DNA of 56,190 nucleotides from Streptomyces huasconensis (GCA_004010275.1 RBWT01000027.1:1-56190); one strand, 5' to 3'. Counted from the first letter of the stretch, positions 8,861 to 17,104 are shown. Notes: generated by a model from the letters alone, not told the origin. Numbers and translations: made by a program.

Positions 8861-10168
8861 ATGTCCCACCCCGGCCCAGCGAGTACGCAGGCCCGCCGCG
8901 TCCTCGCCGTCATCCCCGCCCGCGGCGGCTCCAAGGGGGTGCCCGCCAAGAACCTCGCCCCGGTCGGCGGCGTGCCGCTGGTGGTCAGGGCCGTCCGCGC
9001 GTGCCTGGCCGCGCGGCTCGTCACGGACGTCGTGGTCTCCACCGACGACCACGTGATCGGCGAGACCGCCCGCGCCGCCGGCGCCGAGGTGGTCCTGCGC
9101 CCCGCCGCGATCGCCGGGGACACCGCGACCAGCGAGGCCGCCGTCCTGCACGCGATGGACGCCCACGAGGCCCTGCACGGCACCCGCGTCGACGCCGTCC
9201 TGCTCGTGCAGTGCACCAGCCCCTTCCTGACCCCCGAGGACGTCGACGGGGTGGCCGCGGCCGTCGTCGAGAAGGGCGCGGACACGGCCGTCACGGTCGC
9301 CCCCTTCCACGGCTTCATCTGGCGCGACTCCGCCGACGACGCCACGGACGGCACCCCGGACGTGCCCGCGCAGCGCACCGACTCCCTGGGCGGCACCGCG
9401 ACGCTGGCCAACTCCACCCGCACCCGCGGCGGTTACGGCGTCAACCACGACAAGTCCTTCCGCCCGCGCCGCCAGGACCGCCCCCAGGACCTCCTGGAGA
9501 CCGGCGCCGCCTACGCGATGGACGCGGCAGGCTTCCGTGCCCAGAAGCACCGCTTCTTCGGCCACACCGAGCCGGTCCGCACCGACCCCGCCCGTGTCCT
9601 GGAGGTCGACGACCCGCACGACCTCGCGCGGGGCCGCGCGCTGGCCCCCCTCTTCGACACGGGCCACGCGCAAGCCCTGCCCACCGCCGCCGACATCGAC
9701 GCGGTGGTCCTCGACTTCGACGGCACCCAGACCGACGACAGGGTGCTGATCGACTCCGACGGAAGGGAGTTCGTCTCCGTGCACCGCGGAGACGGCCTCG
9801 GCATCGCGGCCCTCCGCAAGAGCGGCCTGCGCATGCTGATCCTCTCCACGGAGCAGAACCCGGTCGTCGCCGCGCGCGCCAGGAAGCTGAAGCTCCCCGT
9901 GCTGCACGGCATCGACCGGAAAGACCTCGCACTGAAGCAGTGGTGCGAGGAACAGGGCATCGCGCCCGAGCGCGTGCTCTACGTCGGCAACGACGTCAAC
10001 GACCTCCCGTGCTTCGCCCTCGTGGGCTGGCCCGTGGCGGTCGCCAGTGCCCACGACGTCGTACGCGGCGCGGCCCGCGCGGTCACCACCGTGCCCGGCG
10101 GTGAAGGCGCGATCCGAGAGATCGCCAGCTGGGTCCTCGGCCCCTCTCTCGACTCCCTCCACAATTAA
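8861..10168 (+). CDS. Bifunctional acylneuraminate cytidylyltransferase / HAD phosphatase
   Basis: A 435-residue two-domain enzyme. Residues 1-260 are a CMP-nonulosonate synthetase: VLAVIPARGGSKGVPAKNL is the CTP-binding motif, then VDAVLLVQCTSPF and LETGAAYAMD. Residues 275-435 are a KdsC-like HAD phosphatase: DAVVLDFDGTQTDDRV (nucleophile Asp), LILSTEQN, and VLYVGNDVNDLPCF. It would activate Kdn or another sialic-type sugar as CMP-sugar and hydrolyse the 9-phosphate made by the downstream synthase. AGGAG at 8851-8855 supports ATG 8861. From memory, the S. coelicolor teichulosonic acid locus has the same fusion. Confidence 0.85.
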   Translation: MSHPGPASTQARRVLAVIPARGGSKGVPAKNLAPVGGVPLVVRAVRACLAARLVTDVVVSTDDHVIGETARAAGAEVVLRPAAIAGDTATSEAAVLHAMDAHEALHGTRVDAVLLVQCTSPFLTPEDVDGVAAAVVEKGADTAVTVAPFHGFIWRDSADDATDGTPDVPAQRTDSLGGTATLANSTRTRGGYGVNHDKSFRPRRQDRPQDLLETGAAYAMDAAGFRAQKHRFFGHTEPVRTDPARVLEVDDPHDLARGRALAPLFDTGHAQALPTAADIDAVVLDFDGTQTDDRVLIDSDGREFVSVHRGDGLGIAALRKSGLRMLILSTEQNPVVAARARKLKLPVLHGIDRKDLALKQWCEEQGIAPERVLYVGNDVNDLPCFALVGWPVAVASAHDVVRGAARAVTTVPGGEGAIREIASWVLGPSLDSLHN

Positions 10169-10182
10169 GGAAAGTTCCTGCC

Positions 10183-11163
10183 ATGAGCACCCTCTCCCCC
10201 GTCACCTCCATCGGCGCCACCTCCCGTCTGCGCCGGTTCGGCTCGAAGACGGCCGGCCCCGGTCAGCCCGTGTACATCACCGGCGAGATCGGCATCAACC
10301 ACAACGGTGACCTGGAGAACGCGTTCAAGCTGATCGACGCGGCCGCCGAGGCGGGCTGCGACGCGGTCAAGTTCCAGAAGCGCACCCCCGAGATCTGCAC
10401 CCCGCGCGACCAGTGGGACATCGAGCGCGACACCCCCTGGGGCCGCATGACGTACATCGACTACCGCCACCGCGTGGAGTTCGGCGAGGACGAGTACCGC
10501 CAGATCGACGAGTACTGCAAGACCAAGAACATCGACTGGTTCGCCTCCCCGTGGGACACCGAGGCCGTCGCCTTCCTGGAGAAGTTCGACGTGCCCGCCC
10601 ACAAGGTGGCCTCCGCCTCCCTCACCGACGACGAGCTGCTGCGCGCCCTGCGCGCCACCGGCCGCACGGTCATCCTCTCCACCGGCATGTCGACGCCGAA
10701 GCAGATCCGCCACGCCGTCGAGGTCCTCGGCAGCGACAACATCCTGATGTGCCACGCCACGTCGACGTACCCGGCGCAGGCCGAGGAGCTGAACCTCCGC
10801 GTCATCAACACCCTCCAGCAGGAGTACCCGAACGTCCCGATCGGCTACTCCGGCCACGAGACGGGCCTCCAGACCACCCTGGCCGCGGTCGCCCTCGGCG
10901 CCACCTTCGTCGAGCGCCACATCACCCTCGACCGCGCCATGTGGGGCTCCGACCAGGCCGCCTCCGTCGAGCCGCAGGGCCTGACCCGCCTGGTTCGCGA
11001 CATCCGCACCATCGAGGCGTCCCTCGGCGACGGCGTCAAGAAGGTCTACGAGTCGGAACTCGGCCCCATGAAGAAGCTCCGCCGCGTCGCGGGCGTCGTC
11101 GCCGAGGCCGAGTCGTCGACGGACGGGCCCGCGGACGCCGGCGCCGAGCAGGTCGCGGTCTGA
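10183..11163 (+). CDS. N-acetylneuraminate/Kdn (9-phosphate) synthase, NeuB-like
   Basis: A 326-residue TIM-barrel condensing enzyme. ITGEIGINHNGDLENAFKLI, DAVKFQKRTPE, SPWDTEAV, KVASASL, LSTGMST and ATSTYPAQAEELNL are the NeuB motifs for phosphoenolpyruvate and metal binding; GYSGHETG replaces the usual GYSDH. NeuB proteins normally carry a C-terminal SAF/antifreeze domain of about 60 residues. Here the chain stops soon after the linker (KKVYESELGPMKKLRR), so the SAF domain is absent. It starts 14 bases after the NeuA stop with AAGGAAAG as ribosome-binding site. It condenses phosphoenolpyruvate with a hexose, probably mannose or its 6-phosphate, to give Kdn. Confidence 0.85.
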   Translation: MSTLSPVTSIGATSRLRRFGSKTAGPGQPVYITGEIGINHNGDLENAFKLIDAAAEAGCDAVKFQKRTPEICTPRDQWDIERDTPWGRMTYIDYRHRVEFGEDEYRQIDEYCKTKNIDWFASPWDTEAVAFLEKFDVPAHKVASASLTDDELLRALRATGRTVILSTGMSTPKQIRHAVEVLGSDNILMCHATSTYPAQAEELNLRVINTLQQEYPNVPIGYSGHETGLQTTLAAVALGATFVERHITLDRAMWGSDQAASVEPQGLTRLVRDIRTIEASLGDGVKKVYESELGPMKKLRRVAGVVAEAESSTDGPADAGAEQVAV

Positions 11164-11198
11164 GCGCCCACCGGTTACGGGATACGGACGCAACGACG

Positions 11199-12296
11199 AT
11201 GAGCCCCCGAGCCGGCCGAGCCGCCGCCGACGCCGCCGCCCCCTCCACGCTCGCCTTCGTGGAGAGCCCTGTTCAGATGCTGAACGTCCTGGAGTGGGCG
11301 CACGCCGCGGCCGCGACCGGCCCGGCCGGGGGCCTCACCGTCGTCGTCCTGTCGCCCAACGACCCGATGACCCGCGGCCAGTTGCGCCGCATGGCGCAGC
11401 TCGTGCGGGTCGAGGGCGTCGAGGTCCGCTGGGAGGAGGCGCGCGGCGGCGCGACGGCTCCGTTCCAGACGATAGGGGGCCTCGCGGGAGCGCTGCGCAA
11501 GGCCGACCGGATCGTCATAGGCGACCCGTTCTCCCGTTACGTACAGCTGCTGCTGACGATCACCCGGGCCCGCTCCCTGGTGGTGGTGGACGACGGCACG
11601 GCGACCATGGAGTTCATCGCCCAGCTGGCCCGCGGCGAGCGCCTGGTGCGCTGGCACCGCAAGGGCGGCCGCCCCGGCCCCCGCGACCTGCTCTTCGCCC
11701 CGGTATCCGCCTCGGCGCGGCGGCGCCTGACGCCCGGCGGGGCGCGCACGGTGGAGGTCTTCTCCTCCATGCCGATCGACCAGGCGCCGCCCGGCATCGA
11801 CGTCACGGTCAACGCCTTCGCCTGGACCAGGGAGCGCTTCGGCCCGCCCCGCATCACCCGCGGCGCGGACCTGGTCGGCACCTCCCTCGTGGAGACCGGC
11901 GTCGTGGACCCCGACCGCTATGTGGAGGCGGTCCGCGCCCTCGCCGTGACCCATGGGGCGACGCGGTACTTCGCGCACCGCCGCGAGAGTTCCGAGAAGC
12001 TGCACCGCCTGGCGGTGGAGACGGGCCTCCAGGTGGTCCGCCCCGACCTGCCGCTGGAGCTGATCGCCCGCCGCGGCCCGGTCGGCCGCACGATCCTCAG
12101 CTTCCCCTCCACGGTCGTCCACACGCTGCCCCTGGCCCTGGCGGGCACGGAGGTGCAGGTGGCGGTCTGCGACATCGAACCGGCCTGGCTCACGGAGAAC
12201 GCCTCGCCGCGCGCCCAGGGCTTCCTGTCCGGCGTGACGGGGACGGCCCGGGACGTGACCCGGCTGACGTCGGTGCAGCACACGGCACCGGCGTAA
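11199..12296 (+). CDS. GT52/polysialyltransferase-like protein
   Basis: A 365-residue soluble protein. STLAFVESPVQMLNVLEWAH at the N-terminus, VVVDDGTATMEFIAQL, RYFAHRRESSEKLHRLA and the C-terminal GRTILSFPSTVVHTLPLAL (a STxxxTL motif) are the pattern of GT52-type sialyl- and polysialyltransferases. It is the last gene of the four-gene operon and probably shares polymer assembly with the minus-strand polysialyltransferase-like protein; the division of labour cannot be read from sequence. The first eight residues are Ala-rich, and the start could be slightly different. Confidence 0.65.
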   Translation: MSPRAGRAAADAAAPSTLAFVESPVQMLNVLEWAHAAAATGPAGGLTVVVLSPNDPMTRGQLRRMAQLVRVEGVEVRWEEARGGATAPFQTIGGLAGALRKADRIVIGDPFSRYVQLLLTITRARSLVVVDDGTATMEFIAQLARGERLVRWHRKGGRPGPRDLLFAPVSASARRRLTPGGARTVEVFSSMPIDQAPPGIDVTVNAFAWTRERFGPPRITRGADLVGTSLVETGVVDPDRYVEAVRALAVTHGATRYFAHRRESSEKLHRLAVETGLQVVRPDLPLELIARRGPVGRTILSFPSTVVHTLPLALAGTEVQVAVCDIEPAWLTENASPRAQGFLSGVTGTARDVTRLTSVQHTAPA

Positions 12297-12341
12297 CGGC
12301 ACCCGGGCGACTGTTACGGGGCGACGGCTACGGGACGACGG

Positions 12342-12788
12342 CTACGGGGCGAAGCGCCGGACGTACCGGCGCTGCCAGGGCGTCTCCACCGCGTGCCGGT
12401 CGTAGTGCGCCCGTACGAAGGCGACGGCCTCCTCGGCGGGCACCCCGTCCAGGACGGCGATACAGGCGAGGGCGGTCCCGGTCCGCCCGCGCCCGCCCCC
12501 GCAGGCCACCTCCACACGCTCCTCGGCGGCCCGCTCCCACGCCTCGCGCAGCACCCCTCGCGCCAGCGTGCGGTCACTCGGCAGCCGGAAGTCGGGCCAG
12601 GCCAACCACCGTGCCTCCCAGGGGACTTCGGGCGGCCGCTTGCCGAGGAGGTAGACACCGAGATCGGGCACGTCACCGTCGGGAAGAGGGCGTCGAAGCC
12701 CCCGCCCCCGCACGAGCCGTCCGGAGGGCAACCGCAGGATTCCGGCACCGCCGGCCTGCCACGTACCCGTCTTCGCGTCACCAGTCAT
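12342..12788 (-). CDS. Protein-tyrosine/dual-specificity phosphatase-like protein
   Basis: A 148-residue protein with VEVACGGGRGRTGTALACIAVL around residues 93-114, which is the CX5R(S/T) phosphatase P-loop (Cys, GGGRG, Arg, Thr). The usual His before the Cys is Ala here. The N-terminal half (RLPSGRLVRGRGLRRPLP) is strand-rich. It is a single-domain cytoplasmic phosphatase-like protein whose substrate cannot be inferred. TAGCCT lies seven bases before ATG 12788 with no ribosome-binding site, so it is a leaderless candidate. It sits convergent to the glycopolymer operon. Confidence 0.7.
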   Translation of the reverse strand: MTGDAKTGTWQAGGAGILRLPSGRLVRGRGLRRPLPDGDVPDLGVYLLGKRPPEVPWEARWLAWPDFRLPSDRTLARGVLREAWERAAEERVEVACGGGRGRTGTALACIAVLDGVPAEEAVAFVRAHYDRHAVETPWQRRYVRRFAP

Positions 12789-12844
12789 GCCCGCAAGGCT
12801 AGGCGCAACCGCCAGCCGGGGCAGCGCACTTCGCCGTTGCTCGT

Positions 12845-13525
12845 TCAGGGGGTGCCGTGAGCGGGCGACGTCGTCGCAGCCGACGTCATCGCGTCCAGGA
12901 GGGCCTTCGCGCGGGCCGGACTGACCTCGGTGCGGGCGATGACGGTCGGGACGGCGATGCCCGGCATCACCAGGCGCCACATGCGGATGACGCGGTCGAC
13001 CAGGTCCGCGCGGTCCTCGCTGACGACGGCTGAGTACGTCTGCATGCCCGTACACGCCTCGACGACGAACTCGGCCAGTTCCACGGGGTCGATGCCCGCC
13101 TGGAGTTCGCCCTTCTCGACGGCGACCCGCAGGCAATCGGCCATGATGCGGCTCCAGTCCTGGTACGGGGCGACGTCGCGGACGCCGAAGGCACCCTGTT
13201 CGGTGGTGAGGCGGACGCCGGCCCGCAGGAGGATGTCGGTCTGCAGCTGGTGGGCCCAGACCAGCGTGATGTCGACCAGTCGCTGGAGGCCCTCGGAGGA
13301 CAGCCAGGGGAGGATCGAGTCGGGCTGCGCGGTCATGACCGCGCGGGCGAGGTCCTCCTTGGACTTGAAGTGGAAGTACAGGGCGCCGGCCGTGAGGTTG
13401 GCCTCTGCGAGGATGCGGTTGATGCTCGCGCCGGCGAAACCGGCCTGGTCGAAGACGACAGCCGCAGCCCGGAGGATCTCCTTACGGGTCTGGATGGCTC
13501 TCTCCTGCTTGGGCTGCTGCGGCAC
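12845..13525 (-). CDS. TetR-family gamma-butyrolactone receptor-like regulator (ArpA/ScbR type)
   Basis: A 226-residue repressor. QERAIQTRKEILRAAAVVFD, then AGFAGASINRILAEANLTAG and ALYFHFKSKEDLARAVM, form the TetR HTH and match the ArpA/ScbR/FarA receptor family closely. The ligand domain retains the Trp of WLSSEGLQRLVD and WAHQLQTDILLRAGVRLT. GTG 13525 is supported by AGGAGGT just upstream. It is divergent from an afsA homologue, the classic arrangement of a butyrolactone receptor and its synthase. An AT-rich element in its promoter is similar to ones before afsA, the second tetR and the reductase operon. Confidence 0.85.
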   Translation of the reverse strand: MPQQPKQERAIQTRKEILRAAAVVFDQAGFAGASINRILAEANLTAGALYFHFKSKEDLARAVMTAQPDSILPWLSSEGLQRLVDITLVWAHQLQTDILLRAGVRLTTEQGAFGVRDVAPYQDWSRIMADCLRVAVEKGELQAGIDPVELAEFVVEACTGMQTYSAVVSEDRADLVDRVIRMWRLVMPGIAVPTVIARTEVSPARAKALLDAMTSAATTSPAHGTP

Positions 13526-13536
13526 GGTACCTCCTG

Positions 13537-13560
13537 GAACAAAAAGAATATTTCGTATGT
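13537..13560 (-). promoter_or_regulatory. Candidate autoregulatory element in the receptor gene promoter
   Basis: On the minus strand this AT-rich stretch reads ACATACGAAATATTCTTTTT then GTTC, upstream of the AGGAGGT of the TetR gene. Its right half (ATTCTTTTTGTTC) matches the element before afsA (ATTCTTTATGTTC) at 12 of 13 positions. The location suits autorepression by a butyrolactone receptor. Confidence 0.45.
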
Positions 13561-13663
13561 TACGTGAAGATTGCTGGCGGTGCCCACCGTTCCGGGATGG
13601 GCGGGGGTATGCGTGCGGCACTTGGTGAAGTGATGGCCTGCACTTTGCCATTTATTGACTCAA

Positions 13664-13690
13664 AGCAAAACGACCATTCTTTATGTTCTT
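13664..13690 (+). promoter_or_regulatory. Candidate butyrolactone-receptor element before afsA
   Basis: AGCAAAACGACC followed by ATTCTTTATGTTCTT lies 35 bases before the afsA homologue, directly after TTGACT (13655-13660). Aligned over 27 positions with the element at 17078-17104 it matches at 18, and at 16 with 16353-16379. AT-rich blocks are rare in this 72%+ GC region, which makes the resemblance more meaningful. Confidence 0.5.
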
Positions 13691-13725
13691 GGTTGAACAG
13701 CGTCTGTTTCTCCAGGGGGATACCG

Positions 13726-14697
13726 ATGTCCGTCGCCATCGACAGTGAGAAGCCAAAAGACCTGCACGCCCTGCTCGCCACTTTCGTTCCACGGGAGTTC
13801 GTCCACAAGAGGATGTCGTCAGAAGTGCTGCTGACCGGCTGGTTCCCGGTGGAGCCCGACCGGTTCCGGGTCACCGCGCGCTGGCCCGTCGACCACGCCT
13901 TCTACCAGCCGGTGAACGGCCGTCACGACCCGCTGCTCATCGCCGAAACCGTGCGCCAGACCGTTCCGTTGCTCAGTCACGTCGCCTATGACGTGCCCTT
14001 CGGGCACCGCCAGATGTGGAGCGCCTTCCGCTTCGAGATCGACCCCGCCGCCCTGGCGACCACGGCCGCGCCGGCGGAGGTCGAGATGGACATCCACTGC
14101 TCGGACGTCGTACGCCGCGGCGGACGCCTTGTCTCCGTGCGGATGAGGGTCGAGATGTCCGTCGACGGGGCCCGGCTGGGGTGGGTCGAGACCTCGTTCT
14201 CCAGCATCCCGCCCACCGTCTATCCGCGCTTGCGCGGGCCCTACGCCGACGTCGCGGAAGCCGTCCGGCGGGCCGTTCCGCTGGCCCCGCCGATGGCGCC
14301 CTGCCGGGTCGCCCGCACACGCTTCGCCGATGTGGTGCTCTCGCCCACCAACGCCCCGCACCGCACCCAGCTCCGCGCCGACCACTCCCACCCGTTCCTG
14401 TTCGACCACCCGGTCGACCACGTGCCCGGCATGCTGCTCCTCGAAGCGGCCCGGCAGGCCACGCACGCCCTGGCCGGAAGGCGGCCGGTGACCGTCACCG
14501 CGATGGACGTCGCCTTCACGCAGTACGTGGAGTTCGACGCGCCCTGCTGGATCGAGGCCGACGCCGTCGGTGACCGGGTGCGGGTCCGCGCCGAACAGAA
14601 CGGCGCCTGCGCCTTCAGCGCGCTGGTCACCGCGACCCCGGCGCCGCCGTCCCGGCCCACCGCCAAGGCACCGGCCCTGGTGCCGGCCGGATGCTGA
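13726..14697 (+). CDS. AfsA-family gamma-butyrolactone/butenolide signal synthase
   Basis: A 323-residue protein with two tandem hot-dog A-factor domains: LHALLATFVPREFVHKRMSS (residues 12-31) through the first repeat, and RTQLRADHSHPFLFDHPVDH through PGMLLLEAARQATHALAG in the second. AfsA condenses a beta-ketoacyl-thioester with dihydroxyacetone phosphate to begin butyrolactone signal synthesis. AGGGGGA at 13714-13720 supports ATG 13726. It is divergent from a receptor-type tetR gene and followed by HAD and SDR genes that could dephosphorylate and reduce the product. Confidence 0.88.
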   Translation: MSVAIDSEKPKDLHALLATFVPREFVHKRMSSEVLLTGWFPVEPDRFRVTARWPVDHAFYQPVNGRHDPLLIAETVRQTVPLLSHVAYDVPFGHRQMWSAFRFEIDPAALATTAAPAEVEMDIHCSDVVRRGGRLVSVRMRVEMSVDGARLGWVETSFSSIPPTVYPRLRGPYADVAEAVRRAVPLAPPMAPCRVARTRFADVVLSPTNAPHRTQLRADHSHPFLFDHPVDHVPGMLLLEAARQATHALAGRRPVTVTAMDVAFTQYVEFDAPCWIEADAVGDRVRVRAEQNGACAFSALVTATPAPPSRPTAKAPALVPAGC

Positions 14698-14747
14698 CCC
14701 GGCCGTACGAGCTCGTTCCGCCACCCAGCCCACCCCGGGGGTTTCCC

Positions 14748-15440
14748 ATGCTCAAGCCGCTCGCCCATCTGCGCCTGGCCGCCGTCAACATCGACGGGGT
14801 CATGCTGGAGGACACCTTCAGCCCCGTCATCCATCACTTCCTCGTCAGCCGCGGATGCGCGTATACGGCCGACATCGAGCGCAGCATCTTCTCGCAGCCG
14901 CGCGCCATCGCCGGCCGGCTGCTCGCGGAGGCGATCGGCGGCACCATGACCGGAGCGGAGGCCCTCGCGGCGTACTTCGAGGAGCGGGCGACGTACGTGG
15001 CCGCGCATCCGGTGCGGGTGAGCGACGGGGCCGTCGAGCTGCTCCGGCGGCTGCGGGCTGCGGGGCTCTCGACCGTCTGCTACGGCGGGCTCGCGAAGGA
15101 CCATTTCGACGCCTATCTCGGTGAGTACGCCGACCTCTTCGACGGCCCCGGCTACCTCTGCACCGACGCCTTCCGGCCGGGCCTGCGCGAGATCGCCGCC
15201 GAGTTCGGGCTCGCGCACGACCGGGTCCTGGTTCTCGACGACGTGGCCCGGGTCGGGGAGGAGGCGGGGCGGCTTGGAATGCCCTTCGTCGGGCACCCGA
15301 GCAGCTTCGAACACAGTTTCCAGCGGGAGTTGATGTGGGAGGCGGGGGTCCGGCACGTGGTGGACTCGCTGCACTCCGTCGACGCGGAGCTGCTGGGGGT
15401 CCTCGACAAGGAGGCCGCCGCCTCCGCTGCGGGACATTGA
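14748..15440 (+). CDS. HAD-superfamily hydrolase of the signal-synthesis operon
   Basis: A 230-residue HAD protein. LAAVNIDGVMLEDTFSPVIH is motif I, with Asn where the catalytic nucleophile Asp normally stands (NIDG instead of DxDG); STVCYGGLAKDHFD is the motif II region; RVLVLDDVARVGEEAGRLGM is motif IV with Asp-Asp. It may remove phosphate from the AfsA product, or have lost that ability. I recall the Asn in related proteins beside other afsA genes but could not check. ATG 14748 has GGGGG six bases upstream and begins at the conserved MLKPLAHLRL. ATG 14691, which overlaps the afsA stop, is the alternative and adds a Pro-rich leader. Confidence 0.75.
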   Translation: MLKPLAHLRLAAVNIDGVMLEDTFSPVIHHFLVSRGCAYTADIERSIFSQPRAIAGRLLAEAIGGTMTGAEALAAYFEERATYVAAHPVRVSDGAVELLRRLRAAGLSTVCYGGLAKDHFDAYLGEYADLFDGPGYLCTDAFRPGLREIAAEFGLAHDRVLVLDDVARVGEEAGRLGMPFVGHPSSFEHSFQRELMWEAGVRHVVDSLHSVDAELLGVLDKEAAASAAGH

Positions 15441-15472
15441 CGGGCCGGTGCGGCGAGAGGCGGGGCGAGCAC

Positions 15473-16243
15473 ATGAGCGGTGGGAAGTTGCTGAGCGGCA
15501 AGGTGGCCATGGTCACGGGGGCGTCGAGCGGCATCGGAGCGGCGGCCGCCCGGCTCTTCGCCGCGGAAGGGGCCGCCGTCGTGCTCGTCGGCCGGCGGAA
15601 GGACCGGCTCGACGACATCGTCGACACGATTCGCGCGGCGGGGGGCCGGGCCGTGGCGGCGGCCGCCGACGTGGAGTCCGACGTCGAAGTGGAACGTGCC
15701 GTGGCGATCGCCGTGGACGCGTTCGGCGGCCTCGACGCGGCCTTCAACAACGCCGGTTACGCGACGGCGGGGACGCCCCTGCACGAGATCGACGACGAGG
15801 TCTATGAGCGGACCCTCGGGACCAATCTGCGGGGGGTGTGGAACTGCCTGCGCCATCAAATCCCGGTGATGCTCGCGTCCGGCTCGGGCGGCTCGATCGT
15901 CAACACCTCCAGCGTGGCCGGGCTGAAGGCCACCGGCGCCTCGGCCGCGTACGTCGCCGCGAAACACGCGGTGATCGGGCTGACCAGGGCGGCCGCGCAG
16001 GACTACGCCCGGCAGGGGGTCCGCGTCAACGCGCTCGTGGTGGGCAACACCAGGACCGAGATGATGGACAAGGTCCTCGAGGCGAGCCCCGCCTTGGAGG
16101 AAACGTTCCTCTCCCACTCGATGCAGCACCGGATGTCCGCGCCCGCCGAGGTCGCCGAGGCCGCCGCCTGGCTGTGCAGTGACCGTTCCTCCTTCGTCAC
16201 GGGCACCGCGATGGCAGTGGACGGCGGCGCCACCGCCTTGTAG
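15473..16243 (+). CDS. Short-chain dehydrogenase/reductase
   Basis: A 256-residue classical SDR. VTGASSGIGAAAARLF is the cofactor-binding loop, VLVGRRKDR suggests NADP(H) preference, NNAGYA is the structural motif, and the catalytic Ser and YVAAKHA (Tyr/Lys) follow in INTSSVAGLKATGASAAYVAAK order. The C-terminus FVTGTAMAVDGGATAL is standard. Third gene of the afsA-HAD-SDR set, it may reduce the 6-keto group of a butyrolactone, as BarS1/ScbB-type enzymes do; that role is inference from position. Confidence 0.88.
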   Translation: MSGGKLLSGKVAMVTGASSGIGAAAARLFAAEGAAVVLVGRRKDRLDDIVDTIRAAGGRAVAAAADVESDVEVERAVAIAVDAFGGLDAAFNNAGYATAGTPLHEIDDEVYERTLGTNLRGVWNCLRHQIPVMLASGSGGSIVNTSSVAGLKATGASAAYVAAKHAVIGLTRAAAQDYARQGVRVNALVVGNTRTEMMDKVLEASPALEETFLSHSMQHRMSAPAEVAEAAAWLCSDRSSFVTGTAMAVDGGATAL

Positions 16244-16352
16244 GCCGGTGGCGGGGAGCGTCCTGCTCGGGGGCGGCCGGGGTGTCCCGGCCGTCCCCCG
16301 AGCGCGTTGTCGACTCATCGCTCTTTTCGCCGATGCCTGCACCGGGGCTTAA

Positions 16353-16379
16353 AAAATAACGGACGCTTGCTATGTTTTT
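16353..16379 (+). promoter_or_regulatory. Candidate butyrolactone-receptor element before the second tetR
   Basis: AAAATAACGGACGCTTGC followed by TATGTTTTT is an imperfect palindrome typical of autoregulatory elements bound by butyrolactone receptors and pseudo-receptors. It lies about 40 bases before the start of the following tetR gene and resembles the elements at 13664 and 17078. Confidence 0.5.
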
Positions 16380-16417
16380 GACATGGCAAGCGGGGCATGT
16401 CGGCGTGGAAGGGGAGC

Positions 16418-17038
16418 ATGTGGATGGCTATCCAGGGGAGGGCCGTTCGGACGCGCGACGCGCTTGTCCGGGCAGCGGCGGCGGAGTTCGACGAGGCGGG
16501 GTACGAAGGTGCCAGGCTGTCGCGCATCAGTGAGCTGGCGGACGTCTCCATGGGGGCGCTGACCTTTCATTTCCCCGCCAAGGCGGCCCTCGCGGACGCT
16601 GTGCAGGAGGAAGGCCTGGCGATCACCAAAGCCCTGGTGGAGCGCCTGTCGAAGGGGTGCGCACCCGGCCTCGACGCGGTCATCGCCCTGTCCGTGGGGC
16701 TGGTGCGGCTGCTGGAGGAGGACCCCGTCGTGCGGTCCTCCGTACGGCTTGCGGGAGAGCGTCCGGGCGGCGCGGGCCGGTGGGTGGACATCTGGCTCCC
16801 GGCGGTGCGCGACCACCTGTGGCCGCAGTGCGAGGGTGCGCGCTCGGCGGGGATCGAAGAGGTTCGGCAGGCCGTCACGGACATGGTCGTGTATCTGCTC
16901 ACCGGGGCGGCATCGCAGGTCAGGGCCGGTCTCGGCGTGTCGGCCGGGGCGTCGCGCAGCGCCGGTGAACGGCTGGAGCGCATCTGGCGTCTGGTCGTCG
17001 CGGGAGTGGTCGCCGGAGTCGTGGTCGAGCAGGCGTGA
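16418..17038 (+). CDS. TetR-family regulator, butyrolactone pseudo-receptor-like
   Basis: A 206-residue TetR protein: RAVRTRDALVRAAAAEFDEA, GYEGARLSRISELADVSMGA, LTFHFPAKAALADAV is the HTH. The ligand domain (WVDIWLPAVRDHLW) is shorter and more divergent than in the first tetR gene, as in ScbR2/JadR2-type pseudo-receptors that bind antibiotics rather than butyrolactones. ATG 16418 is preferred because GGAAGGGGAG lies at 16407-16416; ATG 16397 is an in-frame alternative. It is followed by a strong hairpin and a fourth candidate receptor element, so it probably controls the downstream metabolic operon. Confidence 0.78.
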   Translation: MWMAIQGRAVRTRDALVRAAAAEFDEAGYEGARLSRISELADVSMGALTFHFPAKAALADAVQEEGLAITKALVERLSKGCAPGLDAVIALSVGLVRLLEEDPVVRSSVRLAGERPGGAGRWVDIWLPAVRDHLWPQCEGARSAGIEEVRQAVTDMVVYLLTGAASQVRAGLGVSAGASRSAGERLERIWRLVVAGVVAGVVVEQA

Positions 17039-17077
17039 CGAGGGTGACTCCCTGTTCTTGAGCGGAAACCGTAGCGA

Positions 17078-17104
17078 AACAAAGCGAGCGTTCTGTATTC
17101 TTCT
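17078..17104 (+). promoter_or_regulatory. Candidate butyrolactone-receptor element before the metabolic operon
   Basis: AACAAAGCGAGCGTTCTG followed by TATTCTTCT, with an imperfect dyad (ACA-A-CG/CG-T-TGT) at 17079-17096. Over 27 positions it matches the element before afsA at 18. It is placed between the second tetR and the reductase/ferredoxin genes. Confidence 0.5.

Noticed and set aside
12301..12350. Repeated GACGGCTACGGG near the phosphatase stop as a regulatory element
   Set aside because: Two short imperfect copies at a 3' end, best explained as low-complexity GC sequence.
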